Shown here piece by piece: positions 19,006 to 27,058 of a DNA stretch of 42,158 bases. The position numbers and the translations under genes are program-made. The stretch is from a virus, in the IMG/VR virus record IMGVR_UViG_3300050021_000189, positions 1-42,158 of that record; one strand, 5' to 3'. Below the pieces are notes generated by a model. That model saw nothing but the letters and a program-made list of their open reading frames with translations. It ran no database searches and was not told the DNA's origin. The first letter of the stretch is position 1, and each line of letters starts with the position of its first letter.

Positions 19006-19362
19006 CTAGCTCTGCGTGTAGGTGAACGTCACCGTGAAGGTGCCCTGCGACGCGAACGCCTGGCTGGTGATCGCAGCGGAGTCACGCACGTCAGCGGTGG
19101 TCTTGGTGGCACCGACGCAGACACCCGCGTAGGTCACCGTCACGCCTGCACCGACGTTGAAGACGGGTGCGCCAGTGATCGCTGAAGCTGCTGCAGCTCC
19201 CCATGCCATCGCCACCCGGTTGTAGACCGGGGACCCGCCAGCGACCTCATTGGTCGCCGCATCCGCAGTACCGGGATCGGCCGTGAAGAGCGCGCCATAG
19301 GGAGCAGCAGCACCATAGGCGGTCGCCATCGCGTTGCGCTGGGTCAGGTTGCGAATTGCCAT
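19006..19362 (-). CDS. gp80-like small virion protein
   Basis: A 118-residue protein with the pattern of a short phage structural family common in actinophages (mycobacteriophage gp80-like): RNAMATAYGAAAPYGALFTA, then a TNEVAGGSPVYNRVAMAWGA block, an AGVCVGAT core and a C-terminal FTVTFTYTQS strand. Such proteins are single beta domains, often annotated as tail-fibre-associated or decoration proteins. It directly precedes the giant repeat gene (35 bases apart), so it may form the attachment base for that protein. The family match is from memory of the pattern. Confidence 0.6.
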   Translation of the reverse strand: MAIRNLTQRNAMATAYGAAAPYGALFTADPGTADAATNEVAGGSPVYNRVAMAWGAAAASAITGAPVFNVGAGVTVTYAGVCVGATKTTADVRDSAAITSQAFASQGTFTVTFTYTQS

Positions 19363-19375
19363 GTGCGTACTCCTT

Positions 19376-19627
19376 TTAGATCAGATGAGCCGGGATAACT
19401 GTTTCGCCGTCCGGCCCACCTGGGCCGTAGTCCGGCTCGTCACTGATGACGACCGAAGACCACTTCTGGCGGGCGTCCTTGACGTAGGCCTCCAAAATCG
19501 AGGCGGGCACGTAATCCACCGCCTGGTGATTCGCAGCGGTCATCGTCACCCGGTATTTCTCGTCGGTGACCGTTGCTAGGGCGTCCTGCCATCCTGGTTC
19601 CTTTGTCATGGCCACAGTCATCGGCAT
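19376..19627 (-). CDS. Small acidic protein
   Basis: An 83-residue protein with no recognised family. Three in-frame ATGs (19627, 19621, 19609) are possible, none with a strong RBS. The C-terminal part (SDEPDYGPGGPDGETVIP) is acidic and Gly/Pro-rich. It lies 13 bases before the gp80-like gene and after a gap containing two inverted repeats, so it may be the first gene of a re-initiated transcript. Confidence 0.5.
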   Translation of the reverse strand: MPMTVAMTKEPGWQDALATVTDEKYRVTMTAANHQAVDYVPASILEAYVKDARQKWSSVVISDEPDYGPGGPDGETVIPAHLI

Positions 19628-19648
19628 TCTCTGGCGTTATCCAGTGAC

Positions 19649-19707
19649 GTCAACGGGAGTCAGGTCCACGAGCCCTCGCCTGGCCCGACCCCATGACTCC
19701 CGTTGAC
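19649..19707. repeat. Perfect 14-bp inverted repeat
   Basis: GTCAACGGGAGTCA (19649-19662) pairs perfectly with TGACTCCCGTTGAC (19694-19707), with a 31-base spacer. It lies in the 122-base gap between two minus-strand genes. The arms end in GTTGAC, similar to the ends of the dispersed AACGCGCGTT sites. It could be a protein-binding site or an RNA stem ahead of the 83-residue gene. Confidence 0.7.
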
Positions 19708-19713
19708 AATTAA

Positions 19714-19746
19714 CCACGCCGCCCGCCTCGGATTCAGACGGCGTGG
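19714..19746 (-). terminator. GC-rich hairpin after the 66-residue gene
   Basis: On the minus strand, CCACGCCG and CGGCGTGG (8-bp stem, 17-base loop) begin four bases after a stop codon and are followed by TTAATT. It is a possible weak terminator or transcript-end stabiliser; the U-tract is poor. Confidence 0.4.
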
Positions 19747-19749
19747 AGC

Positions 19750-19950
19750 TCAGTTAGGCCATGCACCCACGTAGTCCAGAAGCGCACTTACCGAAACACG
19801 CATCGTGGCCTTATTCGCCTCGGGCACGTCAGCCCACGGCTTCCGACTCGCCGGATTGGTATCCCACCCAGCACCAACAGCCGCCGCCTCGTAGGCATCG
19901 TGCATGACCTCGCAGCACAATTCGACGTACTGCTCCTTGGTAACGATCAC
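19750..19950 (-). CDS. RyR-domain-like small protein
   Basis: A 66-residue protein with the pattern MHDAYEAAAVGAGWDTNPAS followed by PWADVPEANKATMRVSVSAL, which resembles the RyR repeat fold seen as short stand-alone proteins in phages (E/H...A...GW...P...V...K...). GTG 19950 overlaps the TGA of the upstream gene (GTGA), so translation is coupled. The function of such phage proteins is not known. Confidence 0.5.
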   Translation of the reverse strand: MIVTKEQYVELCCEVMHDAYEAAAVGAGWDTNPASRKPWADVPEANKATMRVSVSALLDYVGAWPN

Positions 19951-20543
19951 GACAGTTGCTCGCTCTTGTTGTCACCAAGAGTGGTCTGAGGACCACCGGT
20001 AACCGTGTAGCGATCCCGGAGCGCCTCTTCAAGCAGCGCGATCTTCTTGTGGCCGACATCCATGGAGATGCCGATCTCCACCATCCTGCGCATCACCACC
20101 TCGCCCCACTTCTCGACATTGGCGGTGAACTGGGTCATCGGAAGATCGAAGGCATCCAAGATCCCCTCAGTCGTCAGTGCATCGGCGCTAGCCGTGCTGG
20201 GATCATCCTGCTGATCGGCGTCAACGCGCGTTAGCATCCCATTCAGGAACGGATCCAGAGCAGGGTTCATGCATCGTGACTGGTTCTCCTCCCGGTCCAC
20301 CGTCTTCAGCTTGAACTGCTGTCCCTGACGGTTGGGGCCATAGGACAGCTCACCTTCGACCAGCTGACCAAACCTGTTGGTAATCAGCACCCGCAGATGA
20401 ATGGTGCCAGGCACCTCGATCAGCCAGATCTCTTCACCCGCACCAGCCTTCAGTCCGGGCTTGACGAACTGAGGCCAGACCCTGCTCGCCGCGGTGTCGG
20501 TCTGGTCATCCAGCCTCAGGTTGCGATCGGTGGGAATGCTCAT
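19947..20543 (-). CDS. Hypothetical protein following the hydrolase
   Basis: A 198-residue protein whose ATG overlaps the stop of the peptidoglycan hydrolase gene (ATGA). The first half is beta-rich (GEEIWLIEVPGTIHLRVLIT) and the second half helical (EKWGEVVMRRMVEIGISMD). No family is recognised. Tight coupling to the hydrolase suggests a shared lysis or virion-entry role, but nothing in the sequence shows it. Confidence 0.55.
   Translation of the reverse strand: MSIPTDRNLRLDDQTDTAASRVWPQFVKPGLKAGAGEEIWLIEVPGTIHLRVLITNRFGQLVEGELSYGPNRQGQQFKLKTVDREENQSRCMNPALDPFLNGMLTRVDADQQDDPSTASADALTTEGILDAFDLPMTQFTANVEKWGEVVMRRMVEIGISMDVGHKKIALLEEALRDRYTVTGGPQTTLGDNKSEQLS
20223..20232. promoter_or_regulatory. 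AACGCGCGTT palindrome, site 3 (within CDS)
   Basis: An exact ten-base palindrome in the 198-residue gene, again encoding Thr-Arg-Val. Confidence 0.4.
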
Positions 20544-21289
20544 GCCAGATGTCCTTCCACTAGAGCGATGTACTGCTTCACGTTGGCCGTCCCCCAGAAG
20601 TCAGGACGCCCCGCCTTTACCCACCCCATCGCACCGGTAATCCCCAGGTTGTAGGCAGCGATGGCGTCGCCCTGCACGTAACTCATGGCCTTGAGGTTGC
20701 TGTCGATGAATCCGACGATCCACTTGATCGCCTTGATCGGATCCAGACGGTCATCCACACTCAGGGCAGGATGTGACGGGCCACTAATCTGGCCGATCCC
20801 GAGATCATGGGGATCGGCATAACCGACCGCACCGGGGTCGATCATGGACTCCGCGAAGAGGGTGCCCATGGCCAGCCCGTACAGCTGATCGACATGCAGC
20901 GCGTTTTGCAGCTTCGCGGCAACCTTGACCACGGGGGCGAACAGAGAATGGCAGGTCTGCGGACCCACCACGCCGTCAACCTCCAGACCGCTCCTCTGCT
21001 GGTACGCCTTGACGCTGGCGCCAGTCAATGGGCCGAAGTAACCATCAGCATCGGCGCCGACCAGAAACTGGATCCCCTTGACTGCCATGTAGACGGCATA
21101 GACATCGATCGAGCAAGACGTCTGATGCTGAATGGCATAGGCACCCGCCTCACCGGCCTGGCTCGTAGCGATGGTCGGTGTCCGGTAGTACGGACCGCGG
21201 CCATTGCCCGATTCGTTGAAGGTGCCACCGAGGCCGCTGTCAGGAAATGCACCGCGTCCATGAGCTGGGTAGGTCAAAGCAAATGTCAT
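20540..21289 (-). CDS. Peptidoglycan hydrolase: PG-binding plus SLT-type transglycosylase domain
   Basis: A 249-residue protein. ATG 21289 is chosen for GGGGAGA seven bases upstream; the longer frame has none. Residues 70-115 match PG_binding_1 (VKGIQFLVGADADGYFGPLT, then VDGVVGPQT). Residues 132-245 match a lysozyme/SLT transglycosylase: LFAESMIDP with Glu147 as the likely catalytic acid, GIGQIS, and AAYNLG. It should cut the glycan strand of peptidoglycan, either as endolysin or as a virion-borne entry enzyme. Its place between capsid and virion genes favours the latter, but no other lysin is visible in the window. No signal peptide was seen. A terminator and an opposite-strand gene separate it from the capsid gene, so it likely has its own promoter, which I could not identify. 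Confidence 0.75.
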   Translation of the reverse strand: MTFALTYPAHGRGAFPDSGLGGTFNESGNGRGPYYRTPTIATSQAGEAGAYAIQHQTSCSIDVYAVYMAVKGIQFLVGADADGYFGPLTGASVKAYQQRSGLEVDGVVGPQTCHSLFAPVVKVAAKLQNALHVDQLYGLAMGTLFAESMIDPGAVGYADPHDLGIGQISGPSHPALSVDDRLDPIKAIKWIVGFIDSNLKAMSYVQGDAIAAYNLGITGAMGWVKAGRPDFWGTANVKQYIALVEGHLA

Positions 21290-21374
21290 CCGAGTCTCCC
21301 CTGGCGAGTAGGTGAGGGAAGTCTCGGCACAAGTTCCACAGTTCCGACTCCAGTCATGCCGAAACTCAGAACCT

Positions 21375-21410
21375 CCTCCCGCGATGGGAGGTAGACGGCG
21401 TGAAGCCGTC
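21375..21410 (+). other. Two adjacent short hairpins
   Basis: CCTCCC-gcgat-GGGAGG (21375-21391) and GACGGC-gtgaa-GCCGTC (21394-21410) are perfect 6-bp stems with 5-base loops, three bases apart. They lie 22 bases ahead of the plus-strand gene at 21433 and opposite the upstream side of the hydrolase gene. They may form the leader of the plus-strand message. Confidence 0.5.
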
Positions 21411-21432
21411 AACCGTGAAGGTAGGTAGCGTG

Positions 21433-21708
21433 ATGCCCAAAGAGATCATCAACAGCAGGTACTACGGCCAAGAGGTCCCCGCCATCGATGGTGGTTCGCC
21501 CATTCGAGTTGAGCCAACACACCTGCACGTCGGGTGGACCAAGGACCGCGAGCATGTCGAGGTCGCGGTAATCAACACGGACATCAAGTCCGAACACCCC
21601 GGCGACATGTCACCCGGTTGGTTCATGCAGTTGGACCGCGCTGGCTGCAACAGGGCCATCCGCGCACTTCGTAAGGCCAGGGACGACGCCTTCGGGCACG
21701 ATGAGTAA
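21433..21708 (+). CDS. Conserved-looking small protein on the opposite strand
   Basis: A 91-residue protein, the only plus-strand gene inside the structural block. ATG 21433 (or GTG 21430) follows AGGTAGG. The sequence (HLHVGWTKDREHVEVAVINT, then GWFMQLDRAGCNRAIRALRK, ARDDAFGHDE) reads like a genuine soluble protein with a C-terminal basic helix; similar GWF..LDRAG..R.IR.LR.ARD proteins occur in actinophages as hypotheticals. It ends next to a bidirectional terminator. Placement on the opposite strand suggests separate, perhaps early or lysogenic, expression. Confidence 0.65.
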   Translation: MPKEIINSRYYGQEVPAIDGGSPIRVEPTHLHVGWTKDREHVEVAVINTDIKSEHPGDMSPGWFMQLDRAGCNRAIRALRKARDDAFGHDE

Positions 21709-21716
21709 CCGAACAT

Positions 21717-21752
21717 GACAAGGCCCCGACCTCAGGGAGTCGGGGCCTTGTC
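21717..21752. terminator. Bidirectional hairpin terminator after the capsid gene
   Basis: GACAAGGCCCCGAC (21717-21730) and GTCGGGGCCTTGTC (21739-21752) form a perfect 14-bp stem with an 8-base loop. It sits between the convergent ends of the major capsid gene (minus, stop at 21765) and the 91-residue gene (plus, stop at 21708) and can serve both. No long U-tract follows, as is common for high-GC phages. Confidence 0.85.
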
Positions 21753-21764
21753 AGTCCTGTCAGA

Positions 21765-22739
21765 TTACGGCGTAACCGACGAGTCCACCACCCGGCGAGC
21801 TTGCTCCGGGTGATGCACCAGACCGCCGATGTCCTTGCGGGTCCGGTAGTGCCGGTAATCGACCGTGTTCTCGTCCCACGCCTTGACGACGAGGCCGCCA
21901 TACAAGGCGAACTTGCCGACCGTGCCGCCGAACACCCACAGCTCATTGGCCGGGATGAACGACAGACCAGCGTCGTCGGTGTAGTTGACGACCTGGTTGA
22001 CGTTGCACGCACGGTAGACGCCCAGGCGTCCCTTTGCGCGGATCTCAGCGGTCGCCTCGGGGTCGAAACCGAGGTTGAAGTCGCTGATCTGGTCGACCAT
22101 GGAGGCCCGACCGATGACCGTCACAGGCACGGGGCCCATGCCGTTGGGCTTGATCGCGTCCTTGACCTCGCGAATCGCGGTGTCGAGCTGGGACTTGGTG
22201 AGCCCAGCGGTGGCGACGTAGTTCGGAGAGGTGGACGGAACCGCAGCCTGAAGCAGGTTGAACATGCGCCGATTGACCTCAGCTTCGAGGCGCTGGCCGC
22301 CGAGGGACACGAGGTCCTCGATGGTCTCCGCGAAATTCATCCTGAGCTTGTCGATGTGCTCGCTGACGTGGAAGCCCAGCGTGTCTCGGGGGAGTTCCCA
22401 CTCCTCAGAGCGCAACTGGCTCTCTTCGATGTAGCCACCACGAGAGGTGTAGAACACCTTGAGGCCCCGGCGCTCGCGCAGGATCACGCGGTCGAACTCG
22501 CCGACGTTCTCGACGTTCAAGTAGGTGCTGAACAGGTTCTCGAAGGTGAACTGGTAGTCCAGGATGCTCTCGAGATCCGCTGCGATCTCACGGTGAAAGT
22601 CCGGGTTGTCCCATTCGGCACGCGCCCGGTCGTTGAGCTCCTGCTTGGCTGCCTGGTAGGCGTCCATGGACTCCGCGGAGCGGCCCCATGGATCAACAGC
22701 TGCCTTTGTCTTGGCCAAGGTCTTGACTGCACTGGTCAT
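21765..22739 (-). CDS. Major capsid protein (HK97 fold)
   Basis: A 324-residue protein. AAGGAG lies nine bases before ATG 22739. After a charged N-terminal helix come an E-loop-like stretch (RRGLKVFYTSRGGYIEESQL), a spine helix with AETIEDLVSLGGQRLEAEVN, and a P-domain/A-domain-like end (FGGTVGKFALYGGLVVKAWD), which together suit the HK97 fold. Gene order (protease, scaffold, decoration, capsid) confirms it. It should form the icosahedral shell. The strong terminator immediately downstream suggests that message levels for capsid are set separately from the later genes. Confidence 0.85.
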   Translation of the reverse strand: MTSAVKTLAKTKAAVDPWGRSAESMDAYQAAKQELNDRARAEWDNPDFHREIAADLESILDYQFTFENLFSTYLNVENVGEFDRVILRERRGLKVFYTSRGGYIEESQLRSEEWELPRDTLGFHVSEHIDKLRMNFAETIEDLVSLGGQRLEAEVNRRMFNLLQAAVPSTSPNYVATAGLTKSQLDTAIREVKDAIKPNGMGPVPVTVIGRASMVDQISDFNLGFDPEATAEIRAKGRLGVYRACNVNQVVNYTDDAGLSFIPANELWVFGGTVGKFALYGGLVVKAWDENTVDYRHYRTRKDIGGLVHHPEQARRVVDSSVTP

Positions 22740-22754
22740 TTGTGGTCACTCCTT

Positions 22755-23294
22755 TCAGTGAACGAGGACGGCTTCGACGTAACCGGTGGTTACGTTGACT
22801 TCCGTGACTTGGAGCATGGAGTCAGCGGCACTGGCTCCCTTGATGTACTGAGCGGCGCTCTCGTCCCACTTGAGGAAGTCGAGAATGCCAACATCGGTCA
22901 GATCCACCGGGGTTACCGCTGCGATCACGCGGCCATCGGCGCGCGTCTGGGCTCCCGTGTTCTGATACCAGACCTTGGTACCCGGTCCTGCCGTGATCAC
23001 CGACTGGCAGTTGTTCTTGGCCTCACCGAGGAAGAACGAGTCGAGATGCTGGGCGTCGGGGCCGTAGATCGACCTCCACCAGACCTCTTCTTGAACGAGC
23101 AGACCGACGGTGCCACCATCGCCGACCTGACCATCTGCTGCCGCCGTCAGGAAGCCGGGGCTGGCTGGGTCGAAAGCGACCAAGTCCCCGAGACGGAAAG
23201 TTCCCGCAACAGGAGTCCTGAGCCGACCCTCCGAGATCCGGGTGCTCTCATCGGAGCGTCGGAACCCAAAGTTGAGTCCATAGTTGGATGCCAT
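22755..23294 (-). CDS. Capsid decoration-type protein
   Basis: A 179-residue beta-rich protein with a very strong RBS (AAAGGAGG before ATG 23294), just upstream of the major capsid gene. The first part (GTFRLGDLVAFDPASPGFLT) resembles small trimeric capsid-stabilising proteins, and a strong RBS next to the capsid gene suggests high copy number. Decoration protein is the best guess; a minor capsid or head-fibre role is possible. Confidence 0.55.
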   Translation of the reverse strand: MASNYGLNFGFRRSDESTRISEGRLRTPVAGTFRLGDLVAFDPASPGFLTAAADGQVGDGGTVGLLVQEEVWWRSIYGPDAQHLDSFFLGEAKNNCQSVITAGPGTKVWYQNTGAQTRADGRVIAAVTPVDLTDVGILDFLKWDESAAQYIKGASAADSMLQVTEVNVTTGYVEAVLVH

Positions 23295-23310
23295 TTCGTG
23301 GTGCCTCCTT

Positions 23311-23997
23311 TCAGGCGTGGTTCGTGGATGTCAGAGCGCGGCCAGCACCGATGAGGGCCTTGACCGTTCCCTTGGGGGTACTGGTGGCGGAGTCGCCATG
23401 GAAAGCAGCGGACTCGCGAGGAACGGCGACGGAAGCCTTCTGCTTGTCGTCCGCATCGGGCTCAGGTGGATCGGCCGCCGCCTTGACGGGCGTGGCCGCA
23501 CCGCACTTCTCACACTTGGCGGTGGCGGGATCGGTCTTCGCTCCGCACTTCGCACAGGCTGGCCATGCGGCGATGCCCGCCGCTTTGGCAACCTCACGAA
23601 GATCACTGAGGTAGGACTCGAAGCCCTCGTCGTCCATCGCAACGATGCGAGCGGAACGCTCGTCGGTCATCTCGAGATCAGGAGCGGCGTCGGCCACCTT
23701 GCCGGTGCGGTCGACACGCCTGAGCTCGCTCGCCTTCTCGTTCTCGATGTCCGTCTTGAAGTCGGTCAGTGCCGTCTCCGCCAGTCCTGCGCGCTCCACT
23801 GCAGCCGCCTTCTCCGTCTCCAGGACGTCGATACGGTTGTGCAGCTCCGTCTCCGTCTCGGTGATACGGGTCTGCAGGTCCGAATTCTCGGCCTGCAGAG
23901 CGGTGATGCGCTCAGTGGCAGCGGCGGTCTCACGAGCGACGTTGTCCGCAACCAGTGCGTACGCCTCGCCTTCAGTGAAGGTTCGTCCGTCTGTCAT
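23311..23997 (-). CDS. Scaffolding protein with a zinc-ribbon motif
   Basis: A 228-residue protein with RBS GAGGAGGG. Residues 25-95 are a long coiled coil (ETAAATERITALQAENSDLQ and onward), and the protein lies between the protease and the capsid genes, as scaffolds do; it would guide procapsid assembly and then be cleaved or released. Unusually it also holds CAKCG (148-152) and CEKCG (162-166), a CxxC-x10-CxxC zinc-ribbon pattern, before a low-complexity Pro/Asp/Ala region. The C-terminal 25 residues (GTVKALIGAGRALTSTNHA) could be the capsid-binding end. Confidence 0.7.
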   Translation of the reverse strand: MTDGRTFTEGEAYALVADNVARETAAATERITALQAENSDLQTRITETETELHNRIDVLETEKAAAVERAGLAETALTDFKTDIENEKASELRRVDRTGKVADAAPDLEMTDERSARIVAMDDEGFESYLSDLREVAKAAGIAAWPACAKCGAKTDPATAKCEKCGAATPVKAAADPPEPDADDKQKASVAVPRESAAFHGDSATSTPKGTVKALIGAGRALTSTNHA

Positions 23998-24075
23998 CAG
24001 CCCTCCTCAGCTATCGCCGGCGAAGAACCGGGTCGACAGGGGGCATCGGCAGAGAAATCGAAATACTTACCCGAC

Positions 24076-24085
24076 AACGGGCGTT
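24076..24085. promoter_or_regulatory. AACGGGCGTT, variant of the palindrome
   Basis: A one-mismatch variant of AACGCGCGTT in the 98-base gap between the protease and scaffold genes. The overlapping TTGACA (24084-24089) on the plus strand gives it the same GTTGACAG flank as the copy at 37643. Confidence 0.35.
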
Positions 24086-24095
24086 GACAGACGAC

Positions 24096-25289
24096 TTATG
24101 CGTCCAGATCCAACGACGCCAAAATCTCAGCAACCATCAGTTCAGATTCCGCGGTCGTCATTCCGGTGAAACTGGCAGCCTGACGCTCCACCAAGGCAGC
24201 CGCCTGCGGCATCAGCACATGAGCATCGGCATTGGCCCAGCCAGGACGAACCGGAGGGACAATGATCCCGGCCCCACCAAAGACGGGATCAACAAAGCGC
24301 CGCGGCATTCCCTCCTTCATGTGCTCGCAACGCTTCGACTGGTCCATGTAGTCGGCGTACGACAACTCCCTGTCGCACGTCAGGCAAGCGACTTCCTTGG
24401 AGACACACTCCATCGAAAACCACAGTCGCTGGGCATCCGAGGCTTGAGCGATGATGCGAGTCTCCTGCGGGTAGATGTACGGCCACAAGGCGCCCAGGAT
24501 GACAATGTGATTGCCGATCCCGTCATCGGGAGCCGACACGTCCAACGGATCAGCTGGCTCGGGAACGTCTGTACCATCCGCCGCCGCCTGAGGGTGAGAG
24601 ACGACCATCGCACTCGCGGCGATCGCGCCGATCACGTGCTTCTCCTTGTGAAGCCAGTTGATCGGCCCATGAGCCACGGAAGCCTGCCCCAGCTCGAGAT
24701 CGGCGGTCGACCAGTAGGCCGCATTGCGATTGGGGTGATTGGCCTCGACATAGCGCCCGGCAAGCCAGAGATTGTGAGGGTTGGCATTGCTGGCCGTCTG
24801 GAAGGCTGAGGCCACCTCGGATGGCAGAGCCGAAGTCTTGAACGAGGTACTGGCTGGAGCCGCAAAGATCAGTCTCGGGCCCACCTCTGCCACGAACGCC
24901 TGCTGGGTGGCCAGCGGATCCCCGTCGTCAGACGCCAAGGTGGCCGGGGTCCAGCCACCGCCGTAGCCGCCGCCATACATATCGGAATTGGACGACGACG
25001 GCATGACCCCCGAAGGCAGGCCAACCGCATGGACCCCGTTGTCGATGGTTTGACCGCAGGCCAAGCACTGGATCTGGCTGACCAGCGTCGGGACATTCAT
25101 CATGTAGGCATGGCTGCGCATCGGCAACTGCGGCGAGGCCGTCTTGTCAGCCGCTATCCGCATCGGCATCTGGATAGGCCGGTGCCGACTGGGGGTGATG
25201 TGCACGGTGTCATTGGCAGCCCGATCGCACAGGACGCACTTGGGCAGTTTGTCGGGCCAGACGAAACCATGGATCTGGGAGATGCTCAT
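24096..25289 (-). CDS. Prohead maturation protease candidate with Cys pairs
   Basis: A 397-residue protein between portal and scaffold. The segment INWLHKEKHVIGAIAAS (His214) and LWFSMECVSKEV (Ser292) match the His and Ser blocks of phage prohead serine proteases (H....VIG and a later S in a beta strand). The GRYVEANHPNRNAAYWSTAD stretch also suits the capsid-protease families of large actinophages. It should cleave scaffold and capsid N termini inside the procapsid. CxxC pairs at 18-21, 75-78 and 302-305 plus Cys321 suggest zinc sites, which is odd for this family. ATG 25289 overlaps the portal stop (ATGA). The catalytic assignment is from motif spacing only. Confidence 0.6.
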   Translation of the reverse strand: MSISQIHGFVWPDKLPKCVLCDRAANDTVHITPSRHRPIQMPMRIAADKTASPQLPMRSHAYMMNVPTLVSQIQCLACGQTIDNGVHAVGLPSGVMPSSSNSDMYGGGYGGGWTPATLASDDGDPLATQQAFVAEVGPRLIFAAPASTSFKTSALPSEVASAFQTASNANPHNLWLAGRYVEANHPNRNAAYWSTADLELGQASVAHGPINWLHKEKHVIGAIAASAMVVSHPQAAADGTDVPEPADPLDVSAPDDGIGNHIVILGALWPYIYPQETRIIAQASDAQRLWFSMECVSKEVACLTCDRELSYADYMDQSKRCEHMKEGMPRRFVDPVFGGAGIIVPPVRPGWANADAHVLMPQAAALVERQAASFTGMTTAESELMVAEILASLDLDA

Positions 25290-27058
25290 GTCGTACCACC
25301 CTTACTGGGTCGGGTCACAGGTTTCGTCGGGTTCTGGTTCGGCTTACCGCCGCCAGGGGGCCGACCACCACGAGCGCCATGAGGAGCCTGAACCACAGGA
25401 GGCACCGGAGTCGTAGTGTCCTTCAGGGCAGGCTTACCCGCTGGGGGAACCTCCGGCTTCCCTTTGTTGGGAGGAGCGCCAGCAGGAGGAGCCTCAAGAG
25501 GATGAGGACCCTCAAGAAGGGGATCACCGCCACCACCAGTACCGGGGCTCGAGAACGGGATGCGCGTCTCGAACACGTCGTCGTACCTGAGCTTCTCCAT
25601 CGAACGACGCATAGCCTCGACATCCTGGTCGAAGCCGAGGTACTCCAGGTAGGACTCCCTGGAGATTTCGTTCATAGTGCGCGCCTGGGCGATGGCGTTG
25701 ACCACAGCTGCATCCTGGTCGAGCTGGATGTTTGGCGGCGAGAACGTCAGGCTCGGCACAACATCGAACTGACCCGCATTGTCCGGGTGCTCGACCACCG
25801 CCTTGGATAGTTCCCTCTCCAGGAAACGCCGCATCATGTGACGGCGGTTTTCCATACCTCGCGCGACCGGTCGACCCATTGCCAGCGCAGTCTTGCTGCT
25901 CGCACCGCCGCTGCTCGAAGGAGCGGTCATGGTGTTCAGCACCCGCTGGGCGATCCGGACATCCAAGGTCTCGTACTTGTCCTTGTGCAGCGTGAAGTCC
26001 TGCTTGGGCGTGATGATCTCCACGGACAGTCGATGGTCGGAGAAGATCACCGGGAGCTTGGCTAGGGTCTGGTAATTCTCCTTGAGGTTGGTGATCTCTT
26101 CGGGGTAAGCCGGGTCGGCCGCGTCACCCTTCTTGACCAAGAGGATGTAGTTGGCGGCCCCGATTAGAGAAACTCGGTCGGCCTCCATGAGCTGCTGCTT
26201 CATGTCGAGCAGACGGAAGATCGACTTGAGCCGGACATCGGGGAAGCGCTCATAGTCGGCGCGCGTGAGGCAGTGCCGCTTGACGTAGCGATCGTCCAGC
26301 AGAAGAAGTCGCTGAATGTCGATCCGCAGTTGAGTGAGCTCGAGAAGCTCATCCTCATCACGCACCATGTACTGGCCCGAGTAGAACCGGGTCATCAGCT
26401 CATCCTGAAGCTCCCCGAGGGTGACGGCGTTGTAGGACCCGATCTCATTACGGGTCGCCTGCCACGCAAAGCGCTCCTGACCGAACGCCAGAAGCCCGAC
26501 CGGCACGATCTTGGTGGCATCGAGCACGGTGACCGCACGCGGGAACCAGACCTTGAAGGTCTTCTTCTTCTTGTTACCCGCACTGGTCTTACCGCGAACG
26601 GTGAAGGTGCCCCAGTCCCACCAGAAGCCGAGATAGCACTGACTGTAGGTGTACTCCTCCTTCCAGATCTGGCGCACGATCTTGTCGAGATTCTGTTCGG
26701 CGGCCATCTGGTTGAAGACATCGGTGGTGTCGAAATCGTCGCACTCCCACTTGACCCCCTCCAAGGCCAAGCCCTCGGTGACCTCGCTCATGTTGGCAAC
26801 AACGTCGTCATCCTTGACGGCGGCCCGCGCGGTCCTCATCTGGTCATACACGTTGTCGCTAGAGACCCACTTGCCGCGCTGGAACATGCTGGAGCGGTTC
26901 GTGGCAGCACGCGAATCCTCGACCCACTGCTGCAGTTGATAGGCCACTTCCCGCACACCGCTGCGGGCGCCAGGAACCGTCTCAGTGTCCCCACCCCAGG
27001 CGATACTGATCCGCTCGTCAACGCGCTCCATGTGCTCGCTGGTACCGTGCTCTCGCAT
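25286..27058 (-). CDS. Portal protein
   Basis: A 590-residue protein of typical portal length, between TerL and the protease. The first 510 residues show the portal pattern: an N-terminal helical part, a central beta/helix stem (LTRADYERFPDVRLKSIFRL) and a wing/crown part (ARTMNEISRESYLEYLGFDQ). The last 75 residues are Pro/Gly-rich and probably disordered. The portal forms the dodecameric DNA gate at the capsid vertex and binds TerL. ATG 27058 shares one base with the TAA of the previous gene (TAATG) and follows GGGGGA. No intein is present here. Confidence 0.85.
   Translation of the reverse strand: MREHGTSEHMERVDERISIAWGGDTETVPGARSGVREVAYQLQQWVEDSRAATNRSSMFQRGKWVSSDNVYDQMRTARAAVKDDDVVANMSEVTEGLALEGVKWECDDFDTTDVFNQMAAEQNLDKIVRQIWKEEYTYSQCYLGFWWDWGTFTVRGKTSAGNKKKKTFKVWFPRAVTVLDATKIVPVGLLAFGQERFAWQATRNEIGSYNAVTLGELQDELMTRFYSGQYMVRDEDELLELTQLRIDIQRLLLLDDRYVKRHCLTRADYERFPDVRLKSIFRLLDMKQQLMEADRVSLIGAANYILLVKKGDAADPAYPEEITNLKENYQTLAKLPVIFSDHRLSVEIITPKQDFTLHKDKYETLDVRIAQRVLNTMTAPSSSGGASSKTALAMGRPVARGMENRRHMMRRFLERELSKAVVEHPDNAGQFDVVPSLTFSPPNIQLDQDAAVVNAIAQARTMNEISRESYLEYLGFDQDVEAMRRSMEKLRYDDVFETRIPFSSPGTGGGGDPLLEGPHPLEAPPAGAPPNKGKPEVPPAGKPALKDTTTPVPPVVQAPHGARGGRPPGGGKPNQNPTKPVTRPSKGGTT

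Noticed and set aside
21801-23354. 517-residue plus-strand reading frame
   Set aside because: Antisense shadow of the major capsid and decoration genes, Leu/Val/Asp-rich without motif or RBS.
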